Of a stretch of DNA of 64,000 nucleotides, positions 36,849 to 45,745 are shown piece by piece. The first letter of the stretch is position 1. Every line of letters begins with the position of its first letter. The notes beneath the pieces were generated by a model that saw only the letters and a list, made by a program, of their open reading frames with translations, ran no database searches and had not been told where the DNA came from. Position numbers and translations under genes: made by a program. The DNA comes from Planctomycetota bacterium (GTDB lineage: Bacteria > Planctomycetota > JAJSAM01 > JAJVHW01): positions 62,001 through 126,000 of the forward strand of contig JAJRPF010000045.1 in NCBI GenBank assembly GCA_024280885.1, read 5' to 3'.

Positions 36849-38066
36849 ATGGCCCTTCCCATCCCCGCGCCGATCCGCGCCATGTACTACCGCTATCGGT
36901 GGCGCAAGCGGCGCAAGGAGGGGCGCTCTATCCGTATCCGGGTGACGGACCCTGCGGAGTTCCTGCGACAGCTCGAAGTCGCGGGCGTGCGCTCGGCCGT
37001 GATGCGCTGGTGGGAAGAGGTGCCCACAACGCTGGAAGAGGCGGCCGTCATGCCCGGCGACGTGGACGTTCTCGTGGACGACGCGGCAGCCGACGCGGCG
37101 GCGCGAATCGCGTCCCGCATGCCGGGTCATGCGGCGCTCGAATTCCGCTCCGTGAAAGGGCGCTTCGGGGCACTCGCGAGCATGCCCTACTACCCGCCGA
37201 CGTTCACCGAGGGCGTGTTGGCCGCGCGCGTCGCACACCCCCGCGGATTCATGATTCCGGCGCCGCATCATCGACTGCCCCTCGTGCTCTTCCATCTGTG
37301 CTACCAGAAGGCGGAGCGCTCGGGGATCCCGACCGGCACGGAGTTGCCGACCGGAAAGGCGAAGCGCGACTACGGCGCGAAACTCCGCGCGCTCGCCGCG
37401 GAAGAGGGCGCATCACTCCCGGAACCACTGACGCTCGCCTCCATCCATGAAGAGCTGATCCGCCTGGACTGGGATATGCAACTCGACGCGCTCGAGCGCT
37501 GGCCGCTGCAATCGCCGTGGATTGCGCGCCTCGTACGCGACGCGCGAGAGCGCTACGAGCCGATCGCGGCGAAGATCCCCGAGGTGCTCGTCTTCATCCT
37601 TCGCGATGACCTCACCGACGACCTGCGCGCCCGCGTGCGAAAGCAGTTGGATGCGTGGTTCGACATTCTCGACGAGGGGCCGCTCGATGCGGCTCAGCGG
37701 CACCGCTGCCTGCGCCACCTGCGGGGAGGCAACTGGATGGGCGACCTCGGGACGAAGGCGGTCGAGCCGACGCATTTCATCGTCTGCAACGATCCGACGC
37801 CGGCCCCTGTCACCGACCCCGTGGTGCGCAAGAAGCAACCGCACGTCACGAACGCCCGGGCGCGCTTGAAGCGCGTGCTGCGCGACGATCTCCGCGAGGC
37901 CGCGGCCGCTGCGGGCGGACGCTGTCGGCACGGCCTCCACAGTTCAGACAATCGCTACGAGACGCTCCACTTTCTGGAGGTCATCTTCGGTGACGATCTG
38001 GAAGCGAACGTCGCGCGCTACGCGGAGCAGATCGTGCGCCTCGACGGCGATCGCTCCGCCGACTGA
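36849..38066 (+). CDS. Nucleotidyltransferase-like / nucleoside-diphosphate-kinase-like fusion protein, unknown function
   Basis: 405 aa. The N-terminal half has PGDVDVLVDD (residues 69-78), a strand-turn-strand with acidic residues like the GD-xD motif of nucleotidyltransferases. The C-terminal part (about 245-383) follows the order of nucleoside diphosphate kinases: VLVFILRDDL in place of the first strand, PTHFIVCND in place of the middle strand, and RHGLHSSDNRYETLHFLEVIF in place of the active-site H-G-S-D helix, with His364 in the position of the phospho-accepting His. The ATP-binding residues of NDK are not all evident. The start at 36849 lacks a strong ribosome binding site, and the frame is open further upstream. 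It sits between an LtaS-like gene and an acyltransferase pair, so a role in activating or transferring a nucleotide-linked polymer precursor is conceivable. No family is assigned with certainty. Confidence 0.6.
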   Translation: MALPIPAPIRAMYYRYRWRKRRKEGRSIRIRVTDPAEFLRQLEVAGVRSAVMRWWEEVPTTLEEAAVMPGDVDVLVDDAAADAAARIASRMPGHAALEFRSVKGRFGALASMPYYPPTFTEGVLAARVAHPRGFMIPAPHHRLPLVLFHLCYQKAERSGIPTGTELPTGKAKRDYGAKLRALAAEEGASLPEPLTLASIHEELIRLDWDMQLDALERWPLQSPWIARLVRDARERYEPIAAKIPEVLVFILRDDLTDDLRARVRKQLDAWFDILDEGPLDAAQRHRCLRHLRGGNWMGDLGTKAVEPTHFIVCNDPTPAPVTDPVVRKKQPHVTNARARLKRVLRDDLREAAAAAGGRCRHGLHSSDNRYETLHFLEVIFGDDLEANVARYAEQIVRLDGDRSAD

Positions 38067-38081
38067 GAGCGTCGCCCGCGT

Positions 38082-39128
38082 TCAATCATCGTCGGCAAGG
38101 AGCTCGTCGAGGCGCCCCGAGAGCACGCGTCCGTACGCCTCCATCCGCTCCGGCTTCAAGTGGTCGGAGTCGTACATATCCACGTCGCGATACAGAGCGA
38201 ATTGGAACGGCGCTTCGAGCGTGACGTGCGGCGCGTCCCCGACCACGTCGGCCAACCAACGCTGCGCCGCGTCCATGTAGCCGCTCTCCTCCCATGCATC
38301 CGCCACCGACCGCGGCAGTGCGGGCGTCATGAGCACCAGTCGCGTCCCTTCTTCGCCCGTCTCTCGGACCAACAAGGGCAGGTATGTCTCGGCAATCTCT
38401 GACGCACGAAAGCGCGGATGCGCGCGCCGCAGCGCGAGCTCAGTCGCCGTCTCGGGATCGAGGCCGTCGAGACGGCGCGTGAAGATGTGCGGGGGCGCCA
38501 CCGCGCCGCGCAAACGGTTGAGCTCTCGGCGGACCGCAGAGCGACGCACGAACGACGGTGGTACGAAGAGAGCCTCGATGAGCATGCGTCCAGTCGCAGC
38601 CACGCGCCCGGTGTGCGCCGCAAAGTGCGAGATCTCGCCGGGGCGGATGAAGCACGTCTCGAAGTACGTGTGCGTGTAGATCTGATCGAGGTCGTTCGAC
38701 CAACTCTCCGGTCGCACGACGACGACCAGCACGCGCGGTGCGCCGGCACTCTCGACCAGTCGACGCCACGTGTAGTAGACGCCCGCCGTCGAGATCGCTT
38801 GTGTCGATGAGAGATCGTGCATACGCGGTGCGATCGGAGTGTTGTCGAGACAACCGGCCGTGACACTGTCGCCCCAGACGGCGAGCGGACGCGACTCCGG
38901 GTCGGAGTCCAATGTGGCGAGTACGTGATCGGTGCGATGGCGGGCCGGGTTGCGTGGCAGGAGCGCGGCGAGCGCGATCTCCGACGCGCAGATGATCGCG
39001 ACGGCCAAGACAAAGGCCCGACCGTACGCGCGTTCACCCAGGCACGCACGCGTGTCATCGGCGAGCGTGCCGCGAGCCGGTTCGGGACGGGCAGTGTCAG
39101 AACTGGAAGTAGATGAAGTCGTTGGCAT
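38082..39128 (-). CDS. SGNH-hydrolase-like partner of an MBOAT acyltransferase (AlgJ/AlgX-like)
   Basis: A 348-aa protein. One N-terminal membrane helix (about 38-57) is followed by an extracytoplasmic SGNH-type domain: VWGDSVTAGC (Ser88, block I), and YDSDHLKPERMEAYG near the C-terminus with the catalytic Asp-x-x-His type pair. Such proteins take an acyl group delivered across the membrane by an AlgI-type MBOAT protein and put it on a polysaccharide. Its ATG (39128) lies 32 bases inside the AlgI-like gene, so translation is coupled. It is convergent with the preceding plus-strand gene (15-base gap). Confidence 0.78.
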   Translation of the reverse strand: MPTTSSTSSSDTARPEPARGTLADDTRACLGERAYGRAFVLAVAIICASEIALAALLPRNPARHRTDHVLATLDSDPESRPLAVWGDSVTAGCLDNTPIAPRMHDLSSTQAISTAGVYYTWRRLVESAGAPRVLVVVVRPESWSNDLDQIYTHTYFETCFIRPGEISHFAAHTGRVAATGRMLIEALFVPPSFVRRSAVRRELNRLRGAVAPPHIFTRRLDGLDPETATELALRRAHPRFRASEIAETYLPLLVRETGEEGTRLVLMTPALPRSVADAWEESGYMDAAQRWLADVVGDAPHVTLEAPFQFALYRDVDMYDSDHLKPERMEAYGRVLSGRLDELLADDD

Positions 39129-40509
39129 CGAAGCGCCCGAGAAGCGTGAGACCGAACCAGAGAGCAACGTATACGGCCGTGCGCAGCGGCCACGGCAGAC
39201 GCCACACGGCGAACGCGTCGCCGGTGAGATGCTGCGCAAGATCAACGGCGACGACCGGCGCAGCATAGACGAGGAGTGACTCAGGGTGCGCGCCGGACCA
39301 TCCCGGACTCACGAGCGAGGTCAGCACCGAGCCGGCCTGCGCCAGCCCATCCGCACGAAAGAGCACCCACCCGAGACAGACCAGATGGAAGAACGCGATG
39401 CGACGCACGGCAATCGGAAGTGCCAGCTTCCCGCGCCGTCGCCCGGCAAGCCAGCGATGCGCGCCGAGCAAGACGCCGTGGAACGCCCCCCAGAGCACGA
39501 AGGTCCATGCCGCTCCGTGCCAGAGACCGCCGAGCAGCATGGTCACGAGCAGGTTGCGCAGTGTGGTGCCGCGCGACCCTCGACTGCCGCCGAGCGGGAT
39601 GTAGAGATAGTCGCGCAGCCACGTCGAGAGACTGATGTGCCAGCGCCGCCAGAACTCCACCGGATTCGCGGCGGCGTAGGGGATGTGAAAGTTCAGCGGC
39701 AGCTCGAAGCCGAGGACGCGCGCGCAGCCGCGAGCGATGTCGGTATAGCCGGAGAAGTCGCAGTAGATCTGCATCGCGAACGCATAGACGGCGACGCCTG
39801 CGACGCCCGTGTTGGTCACGTCGTCGCGGAATCCGAGTTCGACGAGCGGCGCCAGGTTGTCGGCGGCGAACGACTTCTTGAAGAGGCCCCAACAGATCAA
39901 CCAGGTCGCGCTGCGTAGGGCGTCCGCGGTGACGCGGCGCGGCCGTGCGATCTGCGGAAGGAACTCCGCTGCGCGCACGATCGGCCCTGCCACCAGTTGC
40001 GGGAAGAACGCGACGAAGAGCGCGAAGCGCACGAACGACGGCTCGCTGCGCAACTCTCCGCGATAGATGTCCACCGTGTAGGACAGCGACTGGAACGTGT
40101 AGAACGAGATCCCGACAGGGAGGAGCACTTCGAGTGCGGGGGAGGCGAGGTCGATCCCTACGAGTCCGGCGAGGCCACACGCGCTCTCGACGAAGAAGCC
40201 GAAGTACTTGAAGAACGCGAGCGCCCCGAGGTTCCCGACCAGCGACAGAATGAGCAGTCCGCGACGCGTCCGCGCAGAACGCGTGTGGCGCCCATCCGGC
40301 ATGCGTTGATCCAGCGCGCGGCCGACACAGAAGTCGAGTAGCGTCGAGCCGAAAATGAGCGCCAAGAAACGCGCGTCCCAGGCGGCATAGAACGCTGCAC
40401 TCGCAACCAGCAGTAGCGCGTTCTGGAGTCGCAAGTGCTTGCGCAGAGCCGCGTTGCCCGCGAGCACGATTGCGAAGAAGAGCGCGAAGTTCAGCGTGTT
40501 GAAGAGCAC
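39097..40509 (-). CDS. AlgI-type MBOAT O-acyltransferase
   Basis: A 470-aa polytopic membrane protein. It shows the MBOAT signatures DYLYIPLGGSRGS and LLGGLWHGAAWTFVLWGAFHG (catalytic His), the start MLFNTLNFALFFAIVL, and the end DANDFIYFQF, both typical of AlgI/PatA-like proteins. It is thought to pass acetyl groups from cytoplasmic acetyl-CoA across the membrane to an SGNH partner for polysaccharide O-acetylation. The partner gene follows with overlap. Confidence 0.95.
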   Translation of the reverse strand: MLFNTLNFALFFAIVLAGNAALRKHLRLQNALLLVASAAFYAAWDARFLALIFGSTLLDFCVGRALDQRMPDGRHTRSARTRRGLLILSLVGNLGALAFFKYFGFFVESACGLAGLVGIDLASPALEVLLPVGISFYTFQSLSYTVDIYRGELRSEPSFVRFALFVAFFPQLVAGPIVRAAEFLPQIARPRRVTADALRSATWLICWGLFKKSFAADNLAPLVELGFRDDVTNTGVAGVAVYAFAMQIYCDFSGYTDIARGCARVLGFELPLNFHIPYAAANPVEFWRRWHISLSTWLRDYLYIPLGGSRGSRGTTLRNLLVTMLLGGLWHGAAWTFVLWGAFHGVLLGAHRWLAGRRRGKLALPIAVRRIAFFHLVCLGWVLFRADGLAQAGSVLTSLVSPGWSGAHPESLLVYAAPVVAVDLAQHLTGDAFAVWRLPWPLRTAVYVALWFGLTLLGRFDANDFIYFQF

Positions 40510-40628
40510 GCGATCAGGCCCCGTCCCCGTCGCAATGTCCCCGGGCGGAGCGCTGCGCCCGTCGGGATGTCGATGTCGTTCTCACGCGGAGGTCCAACGG
40601 ATGCGCTGTGCGCGAACCCCGACGCCCT

Positions 40629-41633
40629 TCAGACGCCCGGAACCGACGCAGTCGTCGTCTCCATCAGGTGCCGCCCGATGGACCGGAACTTCTGGTAGCG
40701 ATGCTCAAGCAGGACATCGGTCGGCACACGAGTGAGTTCGTCGAGCGCGCGACAGATGGCCGCCGAAAGTGACCCGGCCGCAGCGGCCCGGTCCCGGTGC
40801 GCCCCGCCAAGTGGCTCGGACACGATCTCGTCCACGATCCCGAGCCGCAGGAGGTGCTCCGCCGTCAGCTTGAGTTGCGTTGCCGCCTCGGCCGTTGACT
40901 CGGCATCGGCGTTCTTCCACAGGATCGCCGCACAGCCCTCGGGGGTGATCACGGAGTAGTAGGCGTTCTCCATCACGAGTACGCGGTCACCGATACCGAT
41001 CCCGAGAGCGCCACCCGAGCCGCCCTCGCCGACCACGGCGACGACGACCGGAACACGGAGCCCGGTCATGTTCTGGATGTTCTCGGCGATCGCCCACGCC
41101 TGGCCGCGTTCTTCGGCACCGATCCCCGGATACGCGCCCGGCGTATCCACCAGGCAGATGATCGGGAGCCCGAAGCGCTCGGCGAGACGCATCTTCAGCA
41201 TCGCCTTGCGATAGCCCTCAGGGTTGGGCATGCCGAAACGACAGACCATCTTCTCCTTCACGTCCGCGCCCTTGCGATGGCCGATGACCATCACCCGATG
41301 TGTGCCGATCCGGCAGAGCGCCGTCAGGATGGCGGGGTCATCGGCGCATCCGCGATCTCCGTGGAGTTCGACCACATCCTCGGCCATCGCCTTGACATAG
41401 TCCGCGACCAGCGGTCGATCCGGGTGTCGAGCGAGCTTCACACGATCGATCGCAGTGAGACTGTCGAAGACTTCGCGGGTCACTCTCTGTGCGTCGAGTT
41501 CGGCGGCCGCGATCTCTTCGGAGAGGTCGAGCTTGCCGTCTTCGTGCTTCGCGCGCAGCTTCGCGAGGCGCTCGAGAGCCTCGGCGATGGGCTTCTCGAA
41601 CGGGAGACCGGATCCGGGCTTGGAGCGTGCCAT
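40629..41633 (-). CDS. accA: Acetyl-CoA carboxylase carboxyltransferase subunit alpha
   Basis: A 334-aa protein of normal length. It shows FEKPIAEALERLAKLR at the N-terminus, ELHGDRGCADDPAI, RNxGx-like FGMPNPEGYRKAMLKMRLAERFGLP, TPGAYPGIGAEERGQ and GEGGSGGALGIGIGD. With AccD it moves the carboxyl group from carboxybiotin to acetyl-CoA, giving malonyl-CoA for fatty acid synthesis. The ATG at 41633 is supported by the family's N-terminus; the open frame upstream overlaps purL and is not coding. It is divergent from purL, and the 113 bases between them must hold both promoters. Confidence 0.96.
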   Translation of the reverse strand: MARSKPGSGLPFEKPIAEALERLAKLRAKHEDGKLDLSEEIAAAELDAQRVTREVFDSLTAIDRVKLARHPDRPLVADYVKAMAEDVVELHGDRGCADDPAILTALCRIGTHRVMVIGHRKGADVKEKMVCRFGMPNPEGYRKAMLKMRLAERFGLPIICLVDTPGAYPGIGAEERGQAWAIAENIQNMTGLRVPVVVAVVGEGGSGGALGIGIGDRVLVMENAYYSVITPEGCAAILWKNADAESTAEAATQLKLTAEHLLRLGIVDEIVSEPLGGAHRDRAAAAGSLSAAICRALDELTRVPTDVLLEHRYQKFRSIGRHLMETTTASVPGV

Positions 41634-41746
41634 GCCCGGAAGATACAGCGCGCACCGAGTCCGTGACGAGGACGGATGCCGGGTGAAATGACGCGCACCC
41701 GGCACGCGAACTTGACGACTCCGCGCCTCGCATCGACTCTCGTGCC

Positions 41747-44746
41747 GTGCCGACCACGAACTCCTCTCTGGCCCTCGCCCAGGTGACCGTGAAGCACGGC
41801 CTGCGCGATCCCATCGCTGCCCACGCATTTGACCTTTTGCGCGCTGCGCTCCCCGACGCCGGGGTGCGCTCCGTTCAATTCGTCAAGGCCTTCGTCCTCG
41901 AGGCTCCGGAGGCTGCGGACGCCGCTGCCCGCGCTCTTCGAGAGGTCTTCGCGGACCCCGTCTCCCAGGCTTGCTCCGTCGGGTCTTTCCCCGGCGAGAC
42001 CGCTGCCCAGATCGAGTCTGGTGCGCTCGTCGTTTCCGTCACCAGGCTGCCCGGGGTGATGGATCCGGCCGAATCGAGCTGCCTGCGAGCCCTGGCTGCG
42101 GCCGGGATCGAGGCCAGTGGGGTGCGTGCCGTCCGGCGCTACGTCGTCACGGCCGACCGACTCGACGAGGACGCCCTGGCCGCGGCGGCGCGGGACTGCC
42201 TGGCGAACGAGGTGATCGAGGAGTTGCGCACCGGCGCCGCCTTCGATCTGCGTGCCGTGCACCCGGCGCCGTACCACTTCGAGCGCATCGAAGTGGCGCT
42301 GCGCGAGGCCGACGACGCGACGCTGGCGAAGATTTCAGGCGATATGTGCCTGTCGTTGACCGTCCTCGAAATGCAGGCCGTGCGCGCCTACTTCCAAAAA
42401 GAGGGGCGCGAGCCGACGGATGTCGAACTGGAGACGCTGGCCCAGACCTGGTCCGAGCACTGCAAGCACAAGACGCTCGGGGGCGAGGTGCACTTCACGG
42501 GTGTCGGGGGCGAGCGTCGCTACGACAATCTCCTGAAGGAGACCGTCTTCCAGGTCACGCAGGACCTCGATCGCGAGGACTGCCTGAGCGTCTTCGTCGA
42601 CAACGCGGGCGTCATCGCATTCGACGACGAGCACGGCGTCTGCATGAAGGTCGAGACGCATAATCACCCGTCAGCGATCGAGCCCTACGGTGGCGCCGGC
42701 ACGGGCATCGGCGGTGTGATTCGCGACATCCTCGGCACCGGGCTCGGCGCAAAGCCGTTCCTGAACACCGACGTCTTCTGCTTCGCCGCCCCCGACATGG
42801 CGCCCGAGGACGTCCCGAACGGTTGTCTCCATCCGCGCCGGATCATGCACGGGGTGATCGACGGCGTACGCGACTACGGCAACCGGATGGGTATCCCGAC
42901 CGCTTCGGGCGGGCTCTTCTTCGACGACCGCTACGTCGGCAACCCGCTGGTCTATTGCGGCACCGTCGGCCTCATTCCGCGGAATATGGTGGAGAAGGCG
43001 GCGCGCCCGGGCGACGTGATCGTGGCCATCGGGGGACGCACCGGACGCGATGGCATCCACGGCGCGACGTTCTCGTCGGTCGAGCTCTCAGAGGACAGCG
43101 AGATGCTCTCGGCGGGCGCCGTGCAGATCGGTAACCCGATCGAGGAGAAGCGCGTCCTCGACGCACTCCTCGTTGCTCGCGACGAGGGCCTCCTGACCGC
43201 TGTGACCGACTGCGGGGCGGGCGGCTTCAGCTCTGCTGTCGGCGAGATGGGCGAGCTGACGGGCGCGGTCGTTCACCTGGACCGAGCCCCGCTCAAATAC
43301 GACGGTCTCACCTACTCCGAGATCTGGATCAGCGAGGCGCAGGAACGCATGGTGATGTCCGTGGCACCGGAGAAGGTCGCCCGGGTGCGCGCGATCTGCG
43401 AGGCCGAGGACGTCGAACTCACGGAACTCGGGACGTTCAGCGACGACGGTCGCCTGGTGCTCTACTACCAGGGCGAGAAGGTCGCGGACATGCCGATGTC
43501 ATTCCTGCACGACGGGGTCCCACGCGTCGCACGCGAGGCGGTGTGGCACGCGCCGGAGATCGCGCCGTTCCCGTGGCCGGAGGCTCTCACGGAGTCATCC
43601 GGAGCAGCATCCGGAGCCGCATCGGGAGGGACGTCCGGAACCACTCTCGGAGACAACCTCAAAGCGATCCTCTCGTCGTGGAACGTCTGTTCGAAGGAGT
43701 GGGTTATTCGCCAGTACGACCACGAGGTGCAGGGCGGCAGCGCCATCAAGCCCCTCGTCGGCGTGCAGGGTGACGGACCCGGTGATGCCACGGTCGCGTG
43801 CCCCATCCCGGGCAACCCACGCGGCGTCGCCGTCGCCTGCGGTATGAATCCACGCCTCGGCGATCACGACCCGTATCGCATGGCGATGAACGCCGTCGAC
43901 GAGGCTCTCCGCAACATCACTGCCGTGGGCGCCGATCCCCGCCGCGCCGCGCTGCTCGACAACTTCTCATGGGGCAACACGAGCAAGCCGGATAGGCTCG
44001 GATCGATCGTCCTCGCCAGCGAGGGGCTCCGCGACGCGGCGCTCGCGTACGGCACGCCCTTCGTCTCCGGTAAGGACTCGCTCAACAACGAGTTCCAGGT
44101 GGGCGACCGCACGATCGCCATCCCGCCGACGCTGCTGGTCTCTGCGTTCTGCGTGGTGGACGACGTGCGTCGCTGCGTGACATCGGACTTCAAGGAGAGC
44201 GGCAACCGCGTCTACGTGGTCGGCGTCACACGCGATCAGATGGGCGGCAGCCATCTCGGCCTTGTCCGCGGCGTCGAGGGCGGCGAGGTCCCGGTCGTGG
44301 TGCCGGAGGAATCGAACGCGGTATTCGCAGCTGTTCACCAGGCGATCGAGGGCGGCCTCGTGCGCGCCTGCCACGATTGCAGCGAGGGCGGACTCGGAGT
44401 CGCGCTGGCGGAGATGGCGTTTGCGGGCTGCGTCGGCGTGAGCGCAGCGCTGGTTCAAGTCCCGTTCGAAGACGGCGGCGCTGCGGAAGGCGAGAGCAAC
44501 GGAGCGTGCGATGCTGCGCTGCTCTTCTCCGAAAGTCCGGGACGCCTGGTCTGCGAGGTGCGCCCCGCCGATGCGGACGCGTTCGAAGCGGCTCTCTCCG
44601 GCGTGCCGCACGCCACTGTCGGCACGGTGAACGACGCGCGCCGCGTCACACTTACCGGGTTGCGCGGACATCCGGTTCTGGACGAGGACATCGAAGATCT
44701 GCGAGCCGCGTTCACGAGACCGCTCGCCGAAGGAGCGGTGCGATGA
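41747..44746 (+). CDS. purL: Phosphoribosylformylglycinamidine synthase, PurS-PurL fusion
   Basis: 999 aa, starting with GTG. It makes FGAM from FGAR, glutamine and ATP in purine synthesis. About 170 N-terminal residues look like two PurS-type half-domains (HAFDLLRAALPDAGV ... FVKAFVLEAP; a second at LPGVMDP ... VRAVRRYVV). The PurL body begins with TWSEHCKHKT and has VKVETHNHPSAIEP, GGVIRDILGTG and AVTDCGAGGFSSAVGEMGEL. Glutaminase activity is supplied by the separate purQ that overlaps the end. A low-complexity insert (SSGAASGAASGGTSG) between the two PurL halves comes from a 12-bp tandem repeat (43597-43632). Confidence 0.94.
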   Translation: MPTTNSSLALAQVTVKHGLRDPIAAHAFDLLRAALPDAGVRSVQFVKAFVLEAPEAADAAARALREVFADPVSQACSVGSFPGETAAQIESGALVVSVTRLPGVMDPAESSCLRALAAAGIEASGVRAVRRYVVTADRLDEDALAAAARDCLANEVIEELRTGAAFDLRAVHPAPYHFERIEVALREADDATLAKISGDMCLSLTVLEMQAVRAYFQKEGREPTDVELETLAQTWSEHCKHKTLGGEVHFTGVGGERRYDNLLKETVFQVTQDLDREDCLSVFVDNAGVIAFDDEHGVCMKVETHNHPSAIEPYGGAGTGIGGVIRDILGTGLGAKPFLNTDVFCFAAPDMAPEDVPNGCLHPRRIMHGVIDGVRDYGNRMGIPTASGGLFFDDRYVGNPLVYCGTVGLIPRNMVEKAARPGDVIVAIGGRTGRDGIHGATFSSVELSEDSEMLSAGAVQIGNPIEEKRVLDALLVARDEGLLTAVTDCGAGGFSSAVGEMGELTGAVVHLDRAPLKYDGLTYSEIWISEAQERMVMSVAPEKVARVRAICEAEDVELTELGTFSDDGRLVLYYQGEKVADMPMSFLHDGVPRVAREAVWHAPEIAPFPWPEALTESSGAASGAASGGTSGTTLGDNLKAILSSWNVCSKEWVIRQYDHEVQGGSAIKPLVGVQGDGPGDATVACPIPGNPRGVAVACGMNPRLGDHDPYRMAMNAVDEALRNITAVGADPRRAALLDNFSWGNTSKPDRLGSIVLASEGLRDAALAYGTPFVSGKDSLNNEFQVGDRTIAIPPTLLVSAFCVVDDVRRCVTSDFKESGNRVYVVGVTRDQMGGSHLGLVRGVEGGEVPVVVPEESNAVFAAVHQAIEGGLVRACHDCSEGGLGVALAEMAFAGCVGVSAALVQVPFEDGGAAEGESNGACDAALLFSESPGRLVCEVRPADADAFEAALSGVPHATVGTVNDARRVTLTGLRGHPVLDEDIEDLRAAFTRPLAEGAVR

Positions 44747-45561
44747 CCGGGAAGGCCGCAACGCTGCCCAAGACCGCGACACTCAAGGCCGCGGTCGTCC
44801 GCACGGCCGGGACGAACTGCGACGCCGAGACCGTGTACGCACTCGAGCGAGCCGGCGCTGCCGTCGACATGGTCCATTTGCACTCGTTGATGCGCGCCCC
44901 CGAGAAGCTGGCCGACTACCGCATCGTCGTCTTCCCGGGCGGCTTCACCTACGGAGATGACATCGCGTCCGGCGTCGTATTCGCCGTCGAGATGCGTGAG
45001 CGCGTGCTGCCGGAGTTGCGCCGCCGACTCGCCGATGGCGCACTGGTGCTTGGCATCTGCAACGGCTTCCAGATCCTCGTGCGCGCGGGCCTTCTCCCCG
45101 ATACGGACGGACGCTCGAACGCCGCGGGGCTGGGTCAGGAAGCGAGTCTGCAGACCAACGTGTCCGGGCGCTTCGAGTGCCGCTGGGTCCGTCTCGAAGC
45201 CACGACGGATCGCTCCGTCTTCCTTGAGAAGGGCCAGATCATCGAGTGTCCCGTCGCACACATGGAGGGGCGCTTCGTCACCTCCGAGGAGTTGCGTGGG
45301 CAGCTCGCAGAAACCGGCCAACTCGCCCTGCGCTACACCGCCGCGGACGGTGGCGAAGCCGCGTACCCGGACAACCCGAACGGTTCGCGGCTCGCGGTGG
45401 CGGGGATCTGCGATCCAACCGGCCGCGTCCTGGGTCTCATGCCACACCCTGAGCGCAACGTCGAGACTTGGCACCACCCGCATTGGACCCGCGGAACCGC
45501 GGGCGGAGCGGGTCTCTCGGTGTTCACGCGCGCTGTCAGCGCAGCGCGCGGCGACCGGTAG
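44743..45561 (+). CDS. purQ: Phosphoribosylformylglycinamidine synthase glutaminase subunit PurQ
   Basis: A 272-aa class I glutamine amidotransferase that supplies ammonia to PurL. The nucleophile is Cys106 in LGICNGFQ, and the His-Glu pair is in MPHPERN. FPGGFTYGDDIASG and RTAGTNCD are PurQ signatures. ATG overlaps the purL stop (ATGA), with AAGGAG nine bases upstream. About 12 residues longer at the N-terminus than usual. Confidence 0.96.
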   Translation: MTGKAATLPKTATLKAAVVRTAGTNCDAETVYALERAGAAVDMVHLHSLMRAPEKLADYRIVVFPGGFTYGDDIASGVVFAVEMRERVLPELRRRLADGALVLGICNGFQILVRAGLLPDTDGRSNAAGLGQEASLQTNVSGRFECRWVRLEATTDRSVFLEKGQIIECPVAHMEGRFVTSEELRGQLAETGQLALRYTAADGGEAAYPDNPNGSRLAVAGICDPTGRVLGLMPHPERNVETWHHPHWTRGTAGGAGLSVFTRAVSAARGDR

Positions 45562-45633
45562 CCCGCCCGCTCTCGCTCTCCGTCGTGTTCTGAGCGCCTT
45601 GACGACGGCAAGATCAGGCTCGATTCCAAGCGT

Positions 45634-45651
45634 TTCGAAGAATTCTTCGAA
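45634..45651. promoter_or_regulatory. 18-bp perfect palindrome upstream of the second prepilin operon
   Basis: The sequence ttcgaagaattcttcgaa is a perfect palindrome in the 184-base spacer between purQ and the PilV-like gene. A second hairpin with arms cgggc/gcccg lies at 45669-45682. The first could be a dimeric repressor site, and either could be part of the purQ terminator. Confidence 0.5.
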
Positions 45652-45745
45652 TCTCGCTCATGTGAGAGCGGGCAAACGCCCGACACCCGATACGGACGTC
45701 CTAGTGGGCTAGCTGCCCCGCGCGGTCGGATGTCGGGAGTACGTG

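Noticed and set aside
45562..45745. Possible c-di-GMP (GEMM) riboswitch upstream of the prepilin operon because of a gggcaaac segment
   Set aside because: The second conserved GCAAAG segment and the tetraloop-receptor pairings of GEMM are not present.
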